Part shown: piece after piece, positions 35,303-44,597 of the stretch
How the letters are laid out: every line of letters begins with the position of its first letter
How positions within the stretch are numbered: the first letter of the stretch is position 1
NCBI RefSeq assembly: GCF_000739655.1
Contig: NZ_BATR01000094.1
Location: 62,001-126,000, forward strand
Reading direction: 5' to 3'
DNA: 64,000 bases
Source of the DNA: Verrucomicrobium sp. BvORR106
GTDB lineage: Bacteria; Verrucomicrobiota; Verrucomicrobiia; Verrucomicrobiales; Verrucomicrobiaceae
The notes under the pieces: generated by a model
Seen by the model: only the letters and a program-made list of their open reading frames with translations
What the model was told of the DNA's origin: nothing
The model's database searches: none
Program-made: the position numbers and the translations under genes

Positions 35303-36601
35303 ATGGCGAGCCCCCGCACTAAGACGAGCAATTGGATCTGGCCGACGGTCATCATGGCCGTCTGTCTGGCCGTTTACATTGCCCGTGCGGTGGCTTTTCA
35401 TCCGGACATTTTGACCATGGATGAGGAGCGTTATCTGGACTGTGCCAAGCGGATCTGTGCGGGCTATCTGGTGACGGATGACAACCCGGACTTTGTGAAT
35501 GGGCCGGGTTATCCCCTGGTGCTGGCTCCATTTGTGAAGGCCGGGGTTTCACTGTACTGGGCACGGGCCATGAATGCGGTGTGGATTGGGCTGTGCGGTG
35601 TCTTTCTATTTGCGACGATCCGACGCTACTCCAACACCGCCTGGGCGGTGACTGGGGCTCTGTGGACGGTCTTGCAGCCCAGCTTGATGCGGTTGGGGCC
35701 GTTTCTCATGTCGGAGGCGTTCATGATGTTCTGTGTCGCAGTCTTTGTCTGGGCGTTCTGCCGGGCCCAGCGGGCTGAGGGGCGGGTGTTCTGGCACTGT
35801 CTGTTGGCAGCATTCTGCCTTATGGCGATGGTGATGACGCGGGTGATGTTTGGCCACGTGACGACGGTCATGCTCATACTGAGCTTGGCGGCGTTGCTCC
35901 TGCCTCTGCCTTTCTTGAAGAAGCTGCGCCGCCCCTTCGGCCGCACCGCCGTGATCATGGGGCTGGGCTTGGCGATGTGCCTGCCCTATCTGGCGTACAC
36001 GAAGGAAAAGACTGGTAAGACCTGGTGCTGGTCCACCAATAGCGGGGAACTCCTCTACTGGGCAACGAGCTCGAATCCCGGTGAAAACGGTTTCTGGTAC
36101 TGTGAGTATGATGCCTTGAACCACCCGGATCTGGCCCCCAATCACCGGGCCTTCTATGAGCGGGTCATGAAGCTCCCGGTGCTGGAGAGGGAGGCGGCTT
36201 TCACGCAGAGAGCCATGGAAAACCTCCGGACCGTGCCGCCGCAGCGCCTGGCGTACAACTGGCTCTGTAACGTCTGCCGCATGGCCTTGGGTTTTCCCCG
36301 GGCCTTCATGACGGAGGAAATCTCGCGGGGTGTGATGGTGGCGTTTAATGCGCCTCTGCTTCTCCTGCTGATGGCTGCAACCGTGGTGTGGTTGGTGCGT
36401 CCCAAGTCGGTCCCCCCGGAGATCTCCCTGCTGGGGCTGGTGGCACTGGTGTACCTGGGCGGGAGCACGCTGCCGCCGGCGCTGATCCGTTATGCCATGG
36501 TGGTGACACCGCTGGAGTGGGTGGTGGTGAGTGCCGTGCTGTGGCGGAATGTGGAGCTCAGGCTGAGACCGGCCGGTTTCGCCGGAGACAAAAGACTGTA
36601 A
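35303..36601 (+). CDS. GT39-like polytopic membrane protein
   Basis: The product (432 residues from the ATG at 35303) has about ten membrane helices, beginning with WIWPTVIMAVCLAVYIARAV. Directly after the first helix comes a periplasmic loop with MDEERYLDCAKR, matching the Asp/Glu pair that GT39/ArnT-type C-fold glycosyltransferases place there. It probably moves a sugar from a lipid-linked donor onto a protein or glycan. The last residues (AGFAGDKRL) and the stop are encoded by a dispersed repeat (36583-36623), so the original C-terminus may have been changed. The acceptor is unknown. Confidence 0.75.
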   Translation: MASPRTKTSNWIWPTVIMAVCLAVYIARAVAFHPDILTMDEERYLDCAKRICAGYLVTDDNPDFVNGPGYPLVLAPFVKAGVSLYWARAMNAVWIGLCGVFLFATIRRYSNTAWAVTGALWTVLQPSLMRLGPFLMSEAFMMFCVAVFVWAFCRAQRAEGRVFWHCLLAAFCLMAMVMTRVMFGHVTTVMLILSLAALLLPLPFLKKLRRPFGRTAVIMGLGLAMCLPYLAYTKEKTGKTWCWSTNSGELLYWATSSNPGENGFWYCEYDALNHPDLAPNHRAFYERVMKLPVLEREAAFTQRAMENLRTVPPQRLAYNWLCNVCRMALGFPRAFMTEEISRGVMVAFNAPLLLLLMAATVVWLVRPKSVPPEISLLGLVALVYLGGSTLPPALIRYAMVVTPLEWVVVSAVLWRNVELRLRPAGFAGDKRL

Positions 36602-36623
36602 GGCGAAAGACAGGAGACCTGAG
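36583..36623 (+). repeat. Dispersed 41-base repeat, CGGAGACAAAAGACTG family, copy 1
   Basis: Starts CGGAGACAAAAGACTGTAAG and ends AGGAGACCTGAG. It matches 38741-38781 at 36 of 41 positions by eye. It overlaps the stop codon of the GT39-like gene. Confidence 0.8.
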
Positions 36624-36778
36624 CGTGTCTTTGGCTCCCTTCGACGCCTTTCATGCGTCCAGGTCGCTCGGAGGCCATGTGGCAACCTGTTTGGCCGCTG
36701 CTCCAAGAGCAACGGCCTCAAAGGAGGTGTCGGCCACGCTGTCCGCTTGAGGATATTGTGAAACTGCCGGTACCATGA

Positions 36779-37909
36779 TCAACTCATCACATGGGGCACA
36801 AACCGGCTGCCGTTGTCGGTGACGCGGCGCTCGCTTTCACGGATGCCGAGGCCGGCGGATTCGCCGTTCACGAGCCAGCTTCCAAGCATGGGGTAGCCAC
36901 CTCCGAAATTGGGCAGATCGTAGAGCTGCTGATACACAGTCCCCTGAGCAGAGTAGCTGCCGCCGGTTTCATCCAGCACGTTGCCATCGCGGACGAGGAG
37001 GACATTTGCGCCTTCCCGGGAAAAGAAGGGCTTGCGCGCGTAGGATTTCAGATCGCACGGATTGCCGATGTAACAGGGGAGGAGGTTGGGATGGTTGGGG
37101 AACATTTCCCAGAGCAGGGCGAGCAGAGCCTTGCTGCTGGCCAGCATTTTCCATGCAGGCTCGATCCAGTTCACGTTGGTCTGCGCGGTCCTCGGGCCGA
37201 AGTCATCATGGATCATCCAGTCCCAGGGGTAGAGCTTGAAGATGGAGTTGATGACCTCGTCTTTCGCGTCCACGAACTTCCTGCGGAGGGCGCACCAGCC
37301 GATCTCTTCCACGGGGATCTCCGAGGTCTTGATGCCTGCCTGCAAAGCCAGGTCACGAACGTAAGTGAGCGTCATGTAGTCCTCGGCGGATTCGAAGCAG
37401 CCGGTGAAGTGCAGCCCGCCGGGGAGGGAGGGGCGCACTTTCTCCCATTGAGCGATGAAACGCTCGTGGATGGAGTTCCACTGGTCGCTGCCGATGCGGG
37501 TGTCCTTGTGCCACTCCCACTGCACCACGCTGGCCTCAAGAAGGGAAGTAGGCGTATCTGCGTTGAACTCGATGAGCTTTGCGGGCCCCTTGCCATCATA
37601 GGCAAGGTCAAAGCGGCCATACACACTGGGTGCCTTGCGGTGCCAGGAGTCTTCCACCATGGGCACGAGCCAATCGGGAACACCGAGGTCAGGAAGCACA
37701 CGCTTCTCGATGGCGAGGGCGATGGCCTGCGCATACATGCCTGCGAGTTCATTCGTTGCGTGCTCAAGAGCGTCCACCTCCTGCGGAGTGAACGTGTAAA
37801 AGGCGCTTTCGTCCCAGTAGCAGGCGTCATTTATGGTGTGAAACACCAGACCGAGCTTTTCTACTTTTGGGCGCCAGTCGCGGCGGGGCGGGATGGAAGT
37901 TCGCTTCAT
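36779..37909 (-). CDS. Glutathionylspermidine-synthase-like ATP-dependent ligase
   Basis: The 376-residue product resembles the C-terminal synthetase of glutathionylspermidine synthase and the stand-alone YgiC/YjfC proteins. It has LIEFNADTPTSLLEA near residue 125, VSVVQWEWHKD-like sequence after it, RDLALQAG and the late WLVNGESAGLGIRE. Such enzymes have an ATP-grasp-like fold and join peptides to amines, but YgiC-type proteins have no settled substrate. The small Gly/Ser-rich lipoprotein gene 111 bases upstream on the same strand matches the ygiB-ygiC pairing. ATG at 37909 chosen (MKRTS). Confidence 0.88.
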   Translation of the reverse strand: MKRTSIPPRRDWRPKVEKLGLVFHTINDACYWDESAFYTFTPQEVDALEHATNELAGMYAQAIALAIEKRVLPDLGVPDWLVPMVEDSWHRKAPSVYGRFDLAYDGKGPAKLIEFNADTPTSLLEASVVQWEWHKDTRIGSDQWNSIHERFIAQWEKVRPSLPGGLHFTGCFESAEDYMTLTYVRDLALQAGIKTSEIPVEEIGWCALRRKFVDAKDEVINSIFKLYPWDWMIHDDFGPRTAQTNVNWIEPAWKMLASSKALLALLWEMFPNHPNLLPCYIGNPCDLKSYARKPFFSREGANVLLVRDGNVLDETGGSYSAQGTVYQQLYDLPNFGGGYPMLGSWLVNGESAGLGIRESERRVTDNGSRFVPHVMS

Positions 37910-38020
37910 GAATGATGGGGGGTTTAGGAAAATAGAAGGTGTCGCGGCACAGCCTCCCTTCACCGATCAGCGCGGGCTGCGCCGACCGGTCGAGTTGCGG
38001 GAGCTTGTTGACGGTTTGCG

Positions 38021-38311
38021 TTATGAAGCGGCGCTGCCGGAGTGGCCGAAGCCGCCTCGCGACACCGAGCTCTGGCTGGAGGAGCTGCTCTTGGTGCCGC
38101 TGCCGCCGCTGCTCGATGAACCGTAGTGGTAGCTGCCACCGCCACTGCCTCTGCCACCTCCTGCCCGGGTATCGTCGTCGTCCTCGTCTTCCTTTTGAGC
38201 CGTGTTCTTGGAAGGGGGGCCGGGATTGCGGTTGTATGATCTCTCCTGGCCACAGCTCGCGAGCAAGAGAGCGGCGGCTACGGTGGTGGTGATGGTCAGT
38301 GTCTTGGTCAT
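38021..38311 (-). CDS. Small Gly/Ser-rich lipoprotein, YgiB-like
   Basis: The 96-residue product has a lipoprotein signal (TLTITTTVAAALLLASC, Cys20), an acidic stretch (KEDEDDDDTR) and then a Gly/Ser-rich tail ending SVSRGGFGHSGSAAS. The RGGFG ending is like that of YgiB (DUF1190) proteins, which sit beside glutathionylspermidine-synthase-like genes in many bacteria. This one is much shorter than YgiB (about 220 residues). It likely anchors at a membrane; what it does with the ligase is unknown. Confidence 0.72.
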   Translation of the reverse strand: MTKTLTITTTVAAALLLASCGQERSYNRNPGPPSKNTAQKEDEDDDDTRAGGGRGSGGGSYHYGSSSSGGSGTKSSSSSQSSVSRGGFGHSGSAAS

Positions 38312-38814
38312 GGATGGAATGAACTAGGGGGTTATTGGCTGAAGACGTGGGATGGTGGGCCATCCCCTGTCACCGCGAAATGCCGATGTCGGCGAGGTTG
38401 CGAGTGCCCGCAGTTCGAGAGCAGCGTGCAGGCATGGGTATGCACTGGCGCACGCGTCTCCGTCGTTGCTTCGGTGTACTCGCAGCCACGAGGGCTGGGT
38501 GACAGTATTTGCGGGCTTATTTCCCGCAGATGAGGTGCACTTGAATTCGCGACGAATAAGAGGATCAGGAAGCGAAGTTGCTCCTGCGTCGCGCTGTGTT
38601 TCCTACGGCACTTGTGTCATAGGTTTGTATCTTAGCCGTAGTGTATTCTTGGTCAAGAATAATGCGATTTCACCCTGACCGATTGTGCGCAAGTGCCTGT
38701 AGATGGGGCGGTTGGCGGTGGTGGGGCGGCTGCGCCGGAGCGGAGACAAAAGACTGGAAGACGAAGAACAGAAGACCTGAGATGCTAGGGGAGGTGCTTT
38801 CATGAACAACTCGC
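38312..38814. other. Gene-poor spacer with a 41-base dispersed repeat
   Basis: No open frame in this stretch looks coding. It contains the second copy of the 41-base repeat (38741-38781, CGGAGACAAAAGACTGGAAG at its start), with a GC-rich hairpin-like GGCGGCTGCGCC just before. The promoter for the minus-strand lipoprotein gene must lie near 38320-38400, and that of the HEAT-like gene near 38780. Confidence 0.55.
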
Positions 38815-39300
38815 ATGTTTGAAGACCTGGACAAGATTCCCTGGGCGAGCCTGCGTCATGCCTATGGAGCAGCGACGGACGCACCAACGTGGATTCGTGC
38901 TCTTGATTCAAAGAAGGAGGAGGACCGGACGGAGGCGATCTGTCATTTCCTCTGGAGCAGCGTGTTTCATCAGCACACGCTGTATTCTGCCACGCCATAC
39001 GTCATTCCGTTTGTCATTGAGGCCCTCGGCTGTCTCGAGCTGGCGGATCGCGATAATGGTCTTGGCAAGCCGATGAAGCACGAGATGATGAAGTACCTGC
39101 GGTGTTGCGCCAAGGCTGGGGAGCCGGAAGGGATCAGTGCTGGGGCTCCCACTGTGGAAAACGCCATCAGGGATGGGAGGGAGACCTTCTTGGCGTACCG
39201 GGATGATCCAGATCAGATATTGCGAGACACGACGCAATGGCTGCTCAAGTTCTGCGAAATCGGAAGGGGACCTTGGATCTGGGACTGCCGTGAAGGATAG
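38815..39300 (+). CDS. HEAT-like protein of the HAYG.A.D.P..I..L type
   Basis: The 161-residue product opens with WASLRHAYGAATDAPTWIRA and continues with FLWSSVFHQHTLYSATPYVIP, the pattern of a bacterial family of short HEAT-repeat-like proteins often found beside toxins as presumed immunity or scaffold proteins. The frame is all helical and lacks a signal. No toxin gene neighbours it here. It stands alone between repeat-rich spacers, so its partner may have been lost. Confidence 0.72.
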   Translation: MFEDLDKIPWASLRHAYGAATDAPTWIRALDSKKEEDRTEAICHFLWSSVFHQHTLYSATPYVIPFVIEALGCLELADRDNGLGKPMKHEMMKYLRCCAKAGEPEGISAGAPTVENAIRDGRETFLAYRDDPDQILRDTTQWLLKFCEIGRGPWIWDCREG

Positions 39301-39767
39301 GAGGCTGGCTAATGCTGCAACGCGTACGGCGCAGAGATCCTCTGTACGAGAGGGGGGTGACCTTACTGACTGTGTCGCGAACTAGGGGATGATTCACGGA
39401 CCGGCTCAGGATGCAGGACAATGCAGAGGTTGGGGTGGCGGAGAAAAGTGCGCTCCAAAAGGCGCCTAAAGTATGAAAATTATCAGAATAGAGGCGGTTG
39501 GGACGGCGTGAACCACCGGCAGCAGTGGCTTTTCAGCTAATGGACCCAAGGATTTGATGATCTAGCGCGGGTTCATTAGCAGTAATTATGGTTATTCCAC
39601 GTTGCTTTTTGCGTTCATATCTTGCTCAGGATGAGAAAGAAAGTGATAGCCAAGTGCCTTTCCAGAGGCGGTTATTTATTTAATCGCTGCAAATATTCTT
39701 TATAAACTAAGCGCATTTTTACGAAAGTTATTGATTTTGCGTTTCATGACTGCCATATATTGCTCCT
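39301..39767. other. AT-rich leader region upstream of the wecB operon
   Basis: From about 39440 to 39767 base composition shifts to clear AT richness (for example TTATTTATTTAATCGC and TTTATAAACTAAGCGC), unlike anything else in the window. It contains TTGATT (39731-39736) and TATATT (39756-39761), possible -35 and -10 elements with a 19-base gap. No gene is visible. It probably holds the operon's promoter and a regulator site. Confidence 0.55.
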
Positions 39768-40916
39768 GTGAGAACGCTCGCAAAAGTGGCTATCGTATTT
39801 GGAACAAGGCCGGAGCTTATTAAGCTGGGTCCAGTGGTCCGTGAGGTGGAGCGTGTTGGCATGGAGGCTTGTGTGGTGAATACCGGACAGCACTCTGATC
39901 TCCTCACTCCGTTGCTGGGACACTTTCAGGTGAAGCCCAAGTATGACTTGGCCACGATGGAGCCAGGGCAGTCGCTCAATCGTCTCGGTGCACGCATTTT
40001 GGCTGGGGTGGATGAGGTGCTTACGAAGGAGCGTCCGGATGTGGTGCTGGTGCAAGGAGATACCTCGACCGCGCTCATGGGCGCGATGGCGGCATTCAAT
40101 CATCGCATCCCGATCGGTCACGTGGAAGCGGGGCTGCGGTCCGGCAATCCCATGAACCCCTTCCCGGAGGAGATGAATCGCCAGATGATCTCCCGGATGG
40201 CGACCTTCCACTTTGCCGCCACCGACAACAATGCGCGGACCCTGTTGCGTGAAGGGGTGCCCGCAGAGCAGATTTACATCACGGGGAATCCTGTGGTGGA
40301 CTCCCTGCGGCAGACGCTGGTGATGTGCCGGCCCAAGGGAGAGTTGGTTGATATCCTGAACCGCGTGGGGCAGCGCAAGATGGTGCTGGTCACGACCCAT
40401 CGGCGGGAGAACTTCGGCACCACCATGAGGGGGCACCTGCGGGCGATCCGCCGGTTTGCCTCGGCGCATCCGGAAGTGTGTGTGGTTTTCCCTGTGCATC
40501 CCAATCCCAATGTGCGCGAGGCAGCGATGGCGGAGCTGGCCGGGCATGACGGCATCGTACTCACCCAGCCGGTGGGCTATGCGGACTTTGTGCACCTGCT
40601 TTCCCACGTCTGGCTCATTGTCTCCGACTCTGGTGGGATTCAGGAGGAGGTGACGGCGCTGGGCAAGCCTATGCTGGTGCTGCGCAACAACACGGAGCGG
40701 CCGGAGGCGGTCGAAGCCGGGGCGGCCCGCCTGGCGGGCGAATGCCCGGCAAACCTTCATCAGATGCTGGAAGCTGCCATGACGGATGTGGAGTGGTTTG
40801 TTCGCGCCAGCCACTGCCACAGTGTCTTTGGCGACGGGCACAGCTCCCGCCACATCGTGGACATCTTGAACCAGCGCCTGGTGCGTGCCGTGCAGGAGCT
40901 GCGTCTCGCGGCCTGA
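39768..40916 (+). CDS. wecB: UDP-N-acetylglucosamine 2-epimerase (non-hydrolysing)
   Basis: The 382-residue product interconverts UDP-GlcNAc and UDP-ManNAc for surface polysaccharide synthesis. Diagnostic segments are FGTRPELIKLGPVV (about 10-23), QGDTSTALMGAMAAF, HVEAGLRSGNPMNPFPEEMN, TTHRRENFG and SDSGGIQEE. The start is GTG (39768). It leads an operon of four plus-strand genes for glycan synthesis or modification and is followed by a polysaccharide deacetylase 39 bases later. Confidence 0.93.
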   Translation: MRTLAKVAIVFGTRPELIKLGPVVREVERVGMEACVVNTGQHSDLLTPLLGHFQVKPKYDLATMEPGQSLNRLGARILAGVDEVLTKERPDVVLVQGDTSTALMGAMAAFNHRIPIGHVEAGLRSGNPMNPFPEEMNRQMISRMATFHFAATDNNARTLLREGVPAEQIYITGNPVVDSLRQTLVMCRPKGELVDILNRVGQRKMVLVTTHRRENFGTTMRGHLRAIRRFASAHPEVCVVFPVHPNPNVREAAMAELAGHDGIVLTQPVGYADFVHLLSHVWLIVSDSGGIQEEVTALGKPMLVLRNNTERPEAVEAGAARLAGECPANLHQMLEAAMTDVEWFVRASHCHSVFGDGHSSRHIVDILNQRLVRAVQELRLAA

Positions 40917-40955
40917 TCTGTCTTCCTGCGTCTCTCACCTTAACCTCCCTGCGCC

Positions 40956-41921
40956 ATGTCTCTGCAGCCTGCGAGCGTCTCGATCGATCTGGACAACCTC
41001 TGGTGCTACCTGAAGACGCAGGGGGAGCCGGGGTGGGAGACCTTTCCCTCGTATCTCGATCAGGTCACGCCGCGCATCCTGCAGCGGCTGGAGAGGGCGG
41101 GGATCAAGGCGACCTTTTTCATCGTGGGCCGGGATGCCTCCCGCGTGGAGAATTGGTCGGCGCTGCGCGCCATCGCAGATGCCGGTCACGAGATCGCCAA
41201 TCATTCCTTTGATCATGATGTGTCGCTGCCCGGATTTTCCCGGCATGAGCTGCACCGGGATTTCTCGCGGAGTGAGGAGGCCATTCAGGACGCCACGGGG
41301 CAGATGCCAGTTGGCTTTCGCGGGCCGGGCTTCTGCATGTCCGGGCTGATGAAAGAGGTGCTCTTCCATCGGGGGTACAAGTATGATGCCTCCTCCCTGC
41401 CCACGTTTCTGGGGCCGGTGGCGCGGCTCTATTTCTACTACTTTTCAAACCTGTCTGCGGAGGAGAAGAAAAAGCGCTCCAGCCTCTATGGCGGAGTGGC
41501 GGGGGCGTTTCGCACGCTGTGTCCACATGCCATCGAAGGGGATTTCATGGAAGTGCCGGTGACGACCATGCCTCTGGCGCGGGTGCCCATGCATTTGAGT
41601 TACCTGCTTTTCCTGGCTCAGCGATCAGAGGCGCTGGCCCGTCTGTACTGGCACACTGCGGTGGGGCTCTGCCGTGCCTCCGGGGTGGGGCCTTCCTTGC
41701 TTTTGCACCCCACGGACTTCCTGGATGCGAATGATGTTCCGGAGATGGAGTTCTTCCCCGCGATGCGGATGCCTGCCGACCGCAAGATGACGCTGGTGGA
41801 CCTCACTCTGCAATCCCTGACTCGCCACTGGCAGACGGGGACGGTGGCGGAGCATGCGCAGGCGCACCTGCCTGTGGAGGCGCTGCGTCCGGTCTTTGCC
41901 GAAGATGCGCTGGGTGCCTGA
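40956..41921 (+). CDS. Polysaccharide deacetylase (NodB fold), operon member 2
   Basis: The 321-residue product opens with VSIDLDN (8-14), matching the catalytic/metal Asp motif, and has HEIANHSFDHDVSL (about 76-89) with the zinc-binding His pair, then RGPGF. NodB-type enzymes remove N-acetyl groups from chitin-like, peptidoglycan or lipid-linked glycans. There is no signal peptide, so it may act on a lipid-linked or nucleotide-bound precursor, which fits its place between wecB and a GT2 gene. Confidence 0.9.
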   Translation: MSLQPASVSIDLDNLWCYLKTQGEPGWETFPSYLDQVTPRILQRLERAGIKATFFIVGRDASRVENWSALRAIADAGHEIANHSFDHDVSLPGFSRHELHRDFSRSEEAIQDATGQMPVGFRGPGFCMSGLMKEVLFHRGYKYDASSLPTFLGPVARLYFYYFSNLSAEEKKKRSSLYGGVAGAFRTLCPHAIEGDFMEVPVTTMPLARVPMHLSYLLFLAQRSEALARLYWHTAVGLCRASGVGPSLLLHPTDFLDANDVPEMEFFPAMRMPADRKMTLVDLTLQSLTRHWQTGTVAEHAQAHLPVEALRPVFAEDALGA

Positions 41922-42012
41922 TCCTGTTTCGTGCAGAAGGTCGTCTCGATTCGCGCGGCGGCGGTCTTCGTATTGTTCTTTCCCATAACCCCCCCCTCTC
42001 CCTAAAACCTCC

Positions 42013-42837
42013 TTGAACCTCAGCTCCCTCACTGTGAACGCCGCCCATCCGTCTTCCTCTCCCATTCGGGTGGTCCTGCCTGCTTATAATGAGGAGAAGG
42101 ACCTCCCTCGTCTGCTCGACCGGCTGCAGGTCTCGCTGGAGGCCATCGGGCGGCAGTATGAGATCATCATCGTGGATGACGGATCCAAGGATCGCACGGC
42201 AGAGATTGCCGAAGAGGCGGCCGGACGCATGCCGGTGCGGCTGGTGCGGCATGCCGTGAACCAGGGCCTGGGGCGGGCCATGCAGACGGGTCTGACCGTT
42301 GCGGCGGAACTTGGTGGCGTGGTGGTGACGATGGATGCGGATAATTCCCACGACCCCTGCTACATCGCAGAGATGGTGGCGGTGCTGGAACGGGAATCCA
42401 TGGGGCTGGTGATCGCCTCCCGCTTCCGGCCGGGCAGTCAGGTGCAGGGGGTGCCGTGGCATCGCCAGATCTTGAGCTGGGGTTGCTTCCTGGCCATGAA
42501 GCTGGTGCTGCCCTATAAGGGGGTGCGGGATTATTCGACAGGATTCCGCGCATACAGCCCGGCGGCCATTCGTGCTCTCGTGGAAAAATACGGCGACCGC
42601 CTTGTCGAGGTGAGCGGATTTGCCTGCATGCTAGAGATCCTCGCCAAGCTTCGTGCGGTGGGTGCTCCGGCCAAAGAAATTCCCTATACCCTTCGCTACG
42701 ATGAGAAACAGGGGGTGAGCAAATTGCGCATCATGCGTACGCTCAGACAGTATGGATCCGTGGTGAGCCGTTTTTGGATGCAGGTGACTGCGGGCGCGTG
42801 GCAACGTTCTTTGCTGTTGCTGGTGGCGGATGTCTGA
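42013..42837 (+). CDS. Glycosyltransferase family 2, dolichol-phosphate-mannose-synthase-like
   Basis: The 274-residue product is of the GT-A fold: VVLPAYNEEKDLPRLL (about 20-35), IIIVDDGSKDRTAE (about 51-64) with the first Asp motif, and VVVTMDADNSHDP (about 103-115) with the metal-binding DxD. LVIASRFRPGS and the region around DYSTGFRAYSP match polyprenyl-phosphate sugar transferases. Only a weak C-terminal hydrophobic stretch is seen. The start is uncertain: TTG at 42013 or GTG at 42034, neither with a clear ribosome site. Confidence 0.87.
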   Translation: MNLSSLTVNAAHPSSSPIRVVLPAYNEEKDLPRLLDRLQVSLEAIGRQYEIIIVDDGSKDRTAEIAEEAAGRMPVRLVRHAVNQGLGRAMQTGLTVAAELGGVVVTMDADNSHDPCYIAEMVAVLERESMGLVIASRFRPGSQVQGVPWHRQILSWGCFLAMKLVLPYKGVRDYSTGFRAYSPAAIRALVEKYGDRLVEVSGFACMLEILAKLRAVGAPAKEIPYTLRYDEKQGVSKLRIMRTLRQYGSVVSRFWMQVTAGAWQRSLLLLVADV

Positions 42838-42876
42838 GTTTGTGCTTCAGTGCCTCCACTTCGACTGAGGCATCCC

Positions 42877-44265
42877 GTGACACAATTTTCTTTCCCTGAA
42901 CCCGTGGCGAGTTCATCTGCGACGCCGGCGCTGGCCGGTTCAAGCCCACAACCTGACAACAAAGGTGTACAACCCCGGACGGTGGCCATCATCGGTGGCG
43001 GCATTGCCGGGCTTGTCTGTGCGCTGCGGCTGGCAGAGGCTGGCCGGCAAGTGACTCTGATTGAGGCTACTGACCAGCTTGGTGGCCTGGGTGGCACCAG
43101 TGATCATGATGGTCGCACCTTTGAAAAATTCTATCACTGCATGCTGCCGACAGATGGGCCGCTGCTGGACTTGCTCTCAGATCTGGGCCTGCGTGATGAG
43201 GTGTACTGGAAACCGACTACCTTTGGTTATGCCAGTGGTGCGACAATTTTCCCCCTCAACAAGGCACTGGATCTGCTTAAATTCGCGCCTTTGGGTTTTG
43301 CCGATCGCATCCGTGTCGGGCTGACCGGCCTGCAAGGGCGTCGGATTTCCAGCGAAGGGCTGGATGACATCACGGCGGTGGAGTGGCTCACCAAGCTCTC
43401 CGGCCGCAAGGCCTTCGAAGTGTTCTGGAAGCCGATGCTGCAGGCCAAGTTTGGCGACCGCTATGAGGCGGTGCCAGCATTGTGGTTCTGGTCGCGGTTC
43501 AATCGCGAGAAGGGGGACAAGAAAGGGGAGGTGAAGGGGTACATTCGTGGCGGCTACCGTCGGATCGCGGAAATAATTGGGAATCGTATCACTTCCCTGG
43601 GGGGTTCAGTCCGTCTGCGTGAGCGGATGGTGATGCTGGATCTGGACCGTGCGGGTCGACCGCTGGTGGTGACCTCCCGTGGCGAGGCATCATATGATCA
43701 GGTGGTGATCACCACCCCGTGGCAGGGCATTGACCGCACGCTGGGGGCGAACCTCCGCCGCGCGTTGCCACCGCTGGACATGAACATTGATTATCAGGGC
43801 GTGACGAACTGCCTGCTCTTCCTGCGCCGCCCGTTGAGCCCCCATTATTGGGTGGCCACACCGGAGTCCACCTATCCGTTTGATGGGGTGATTGAGACCT
43901 CAAATCTCACGGAGGAGACAGACCGTGGGGCCCGCCATGTGGTGTACCTCACGAAGTACATGCACCGGGATGATCCTCGTTTCCGGGAGGATGAGGACCT
44001 GCTCTCCATTGAGTGGTGGGTGGCGCTGAAAAAGCTGTTCCCGGACTTGCGTGACCAGGATCTGGAGCGTCGGCAGGTGTTCCGTGCCCCCTTCGTGGAG
44101 CCCTTGTACACCACTGGGTACAACGGTCGTCGTCCGCCTGAGGAATTGGTGGCAGGACGGGTGTTCCTCTCGAACACCGCCCAGGTGTATCCCACCGTGA
44201 CCTCCTGGAATGGGAGTGTGACTCAGGCCATCAAGACGCTTGAGCATGTCCTGGTGAATTGCTAG
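42877..44265 (+). CDS. FAD-dependent amine-oxidase/protoporphyrinogen-oxidase-like protein
   Basis: The product (about 462 residues) has the FAD-binding VAIIGGGIAGLVCALRLAEA and its GG doublet partner (LGGLGGTSDHDGRTFEKF). Its body resembles the NAD(P)-binding amine-oxidase / UDP-galactopyranose-mutase-like flavoproteins, including YIRGGYRRIAEII and NTAQVYPTVTSWNG near the end. In glycan loci such proteins may rework a sugar ring or lipid carrier. GTG at 42877 has GAGG six bases upstream; GTG at 42850 is the alternative. It is the last gene of the wecB operon, 39 bases after the GT2 stop. Confidence 0.85.
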   Translation: MTQFSFPEPVASSSATPALAGSSPQPDNKGVQPRTVAIIGGGIAGLVCALRLAEAGRQVTLIEATDQLGGLGGTSDHDGRTFEKFYHCMLPTDGPLLDLLSDLGLRDEVYWKPTTFGYASGATIFPLNKALDLLKFAPLGFADRIRVGLTGLQGRRISSEGLDDITAVEWLTKLSGRKAFEVFWKPMLQAKFGDRYEAVPALWFWSRFNREKGDKKGEVKGYIRGGYRRIAEIIGNRITSLGGSVRLRERMVMLDLDRAGRPLVVTSRGEASYDQVVITTPWQGIDRTLGANLRRALPPLDMNIDYQGVTNCLLFLRRPLSPHYWVATPESTYPFDGVIETSNLTEETDRGARHVVYLTKYMHRDDPRFREDEDLLSIEWWVALKKLFPDLRDQDLERRQVFRAPFVEPLYTTGYNGRRPPEELVAGRVFLSNTAQVYPTVTSWNGSVTQAIKTLEHVLVNC

Positions 44266-44597
44266 CAGGTGGCAATTATTGAGGGGGTAAAGGAGTCTGG
44301 GAAAGGTCGTTGATCCGGGCGCGGCGGTTGTGCGTCAAGCACGCCGCCGGGAAGTTGCGCTGTGACCACTTGCTTGCCACGAGGGCTGTTGGCTCTGCTG
44401 ATGGAGTGGGGGGATCTCCTGTCGGCAGGAGAAGGCGGTGTCGAGCCACCGGCACTGCAGGACGCTTCACGACGATGAGCGTGCTGGGTTGCGTAGAACT
44501 GTACTGAACCGGCTGGAAGCCGGTGTCACCTGGTTCAGCGGTGGCAGTTTACCATTTACCCGCTCACCACTTACCTCTTACCATTCACCGGCTTGGC
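44266..44597. other. Converging-gene spacer with two repeat types
   Basis: It carries an ACCGGCTGGAAGCCGGT palindrome (44508-44524), a hairpin CTCCTGTCGGCAGGAG near 44414, and a TACC-rich stretch at 44548-44590 whose reverse is the GGTAAG repeat seen at 62213-62257. No gene is visible. The flavoprotein gene ends before it on the plus strand and pheA ends after it on the minus strand. Confidence 0.6.
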
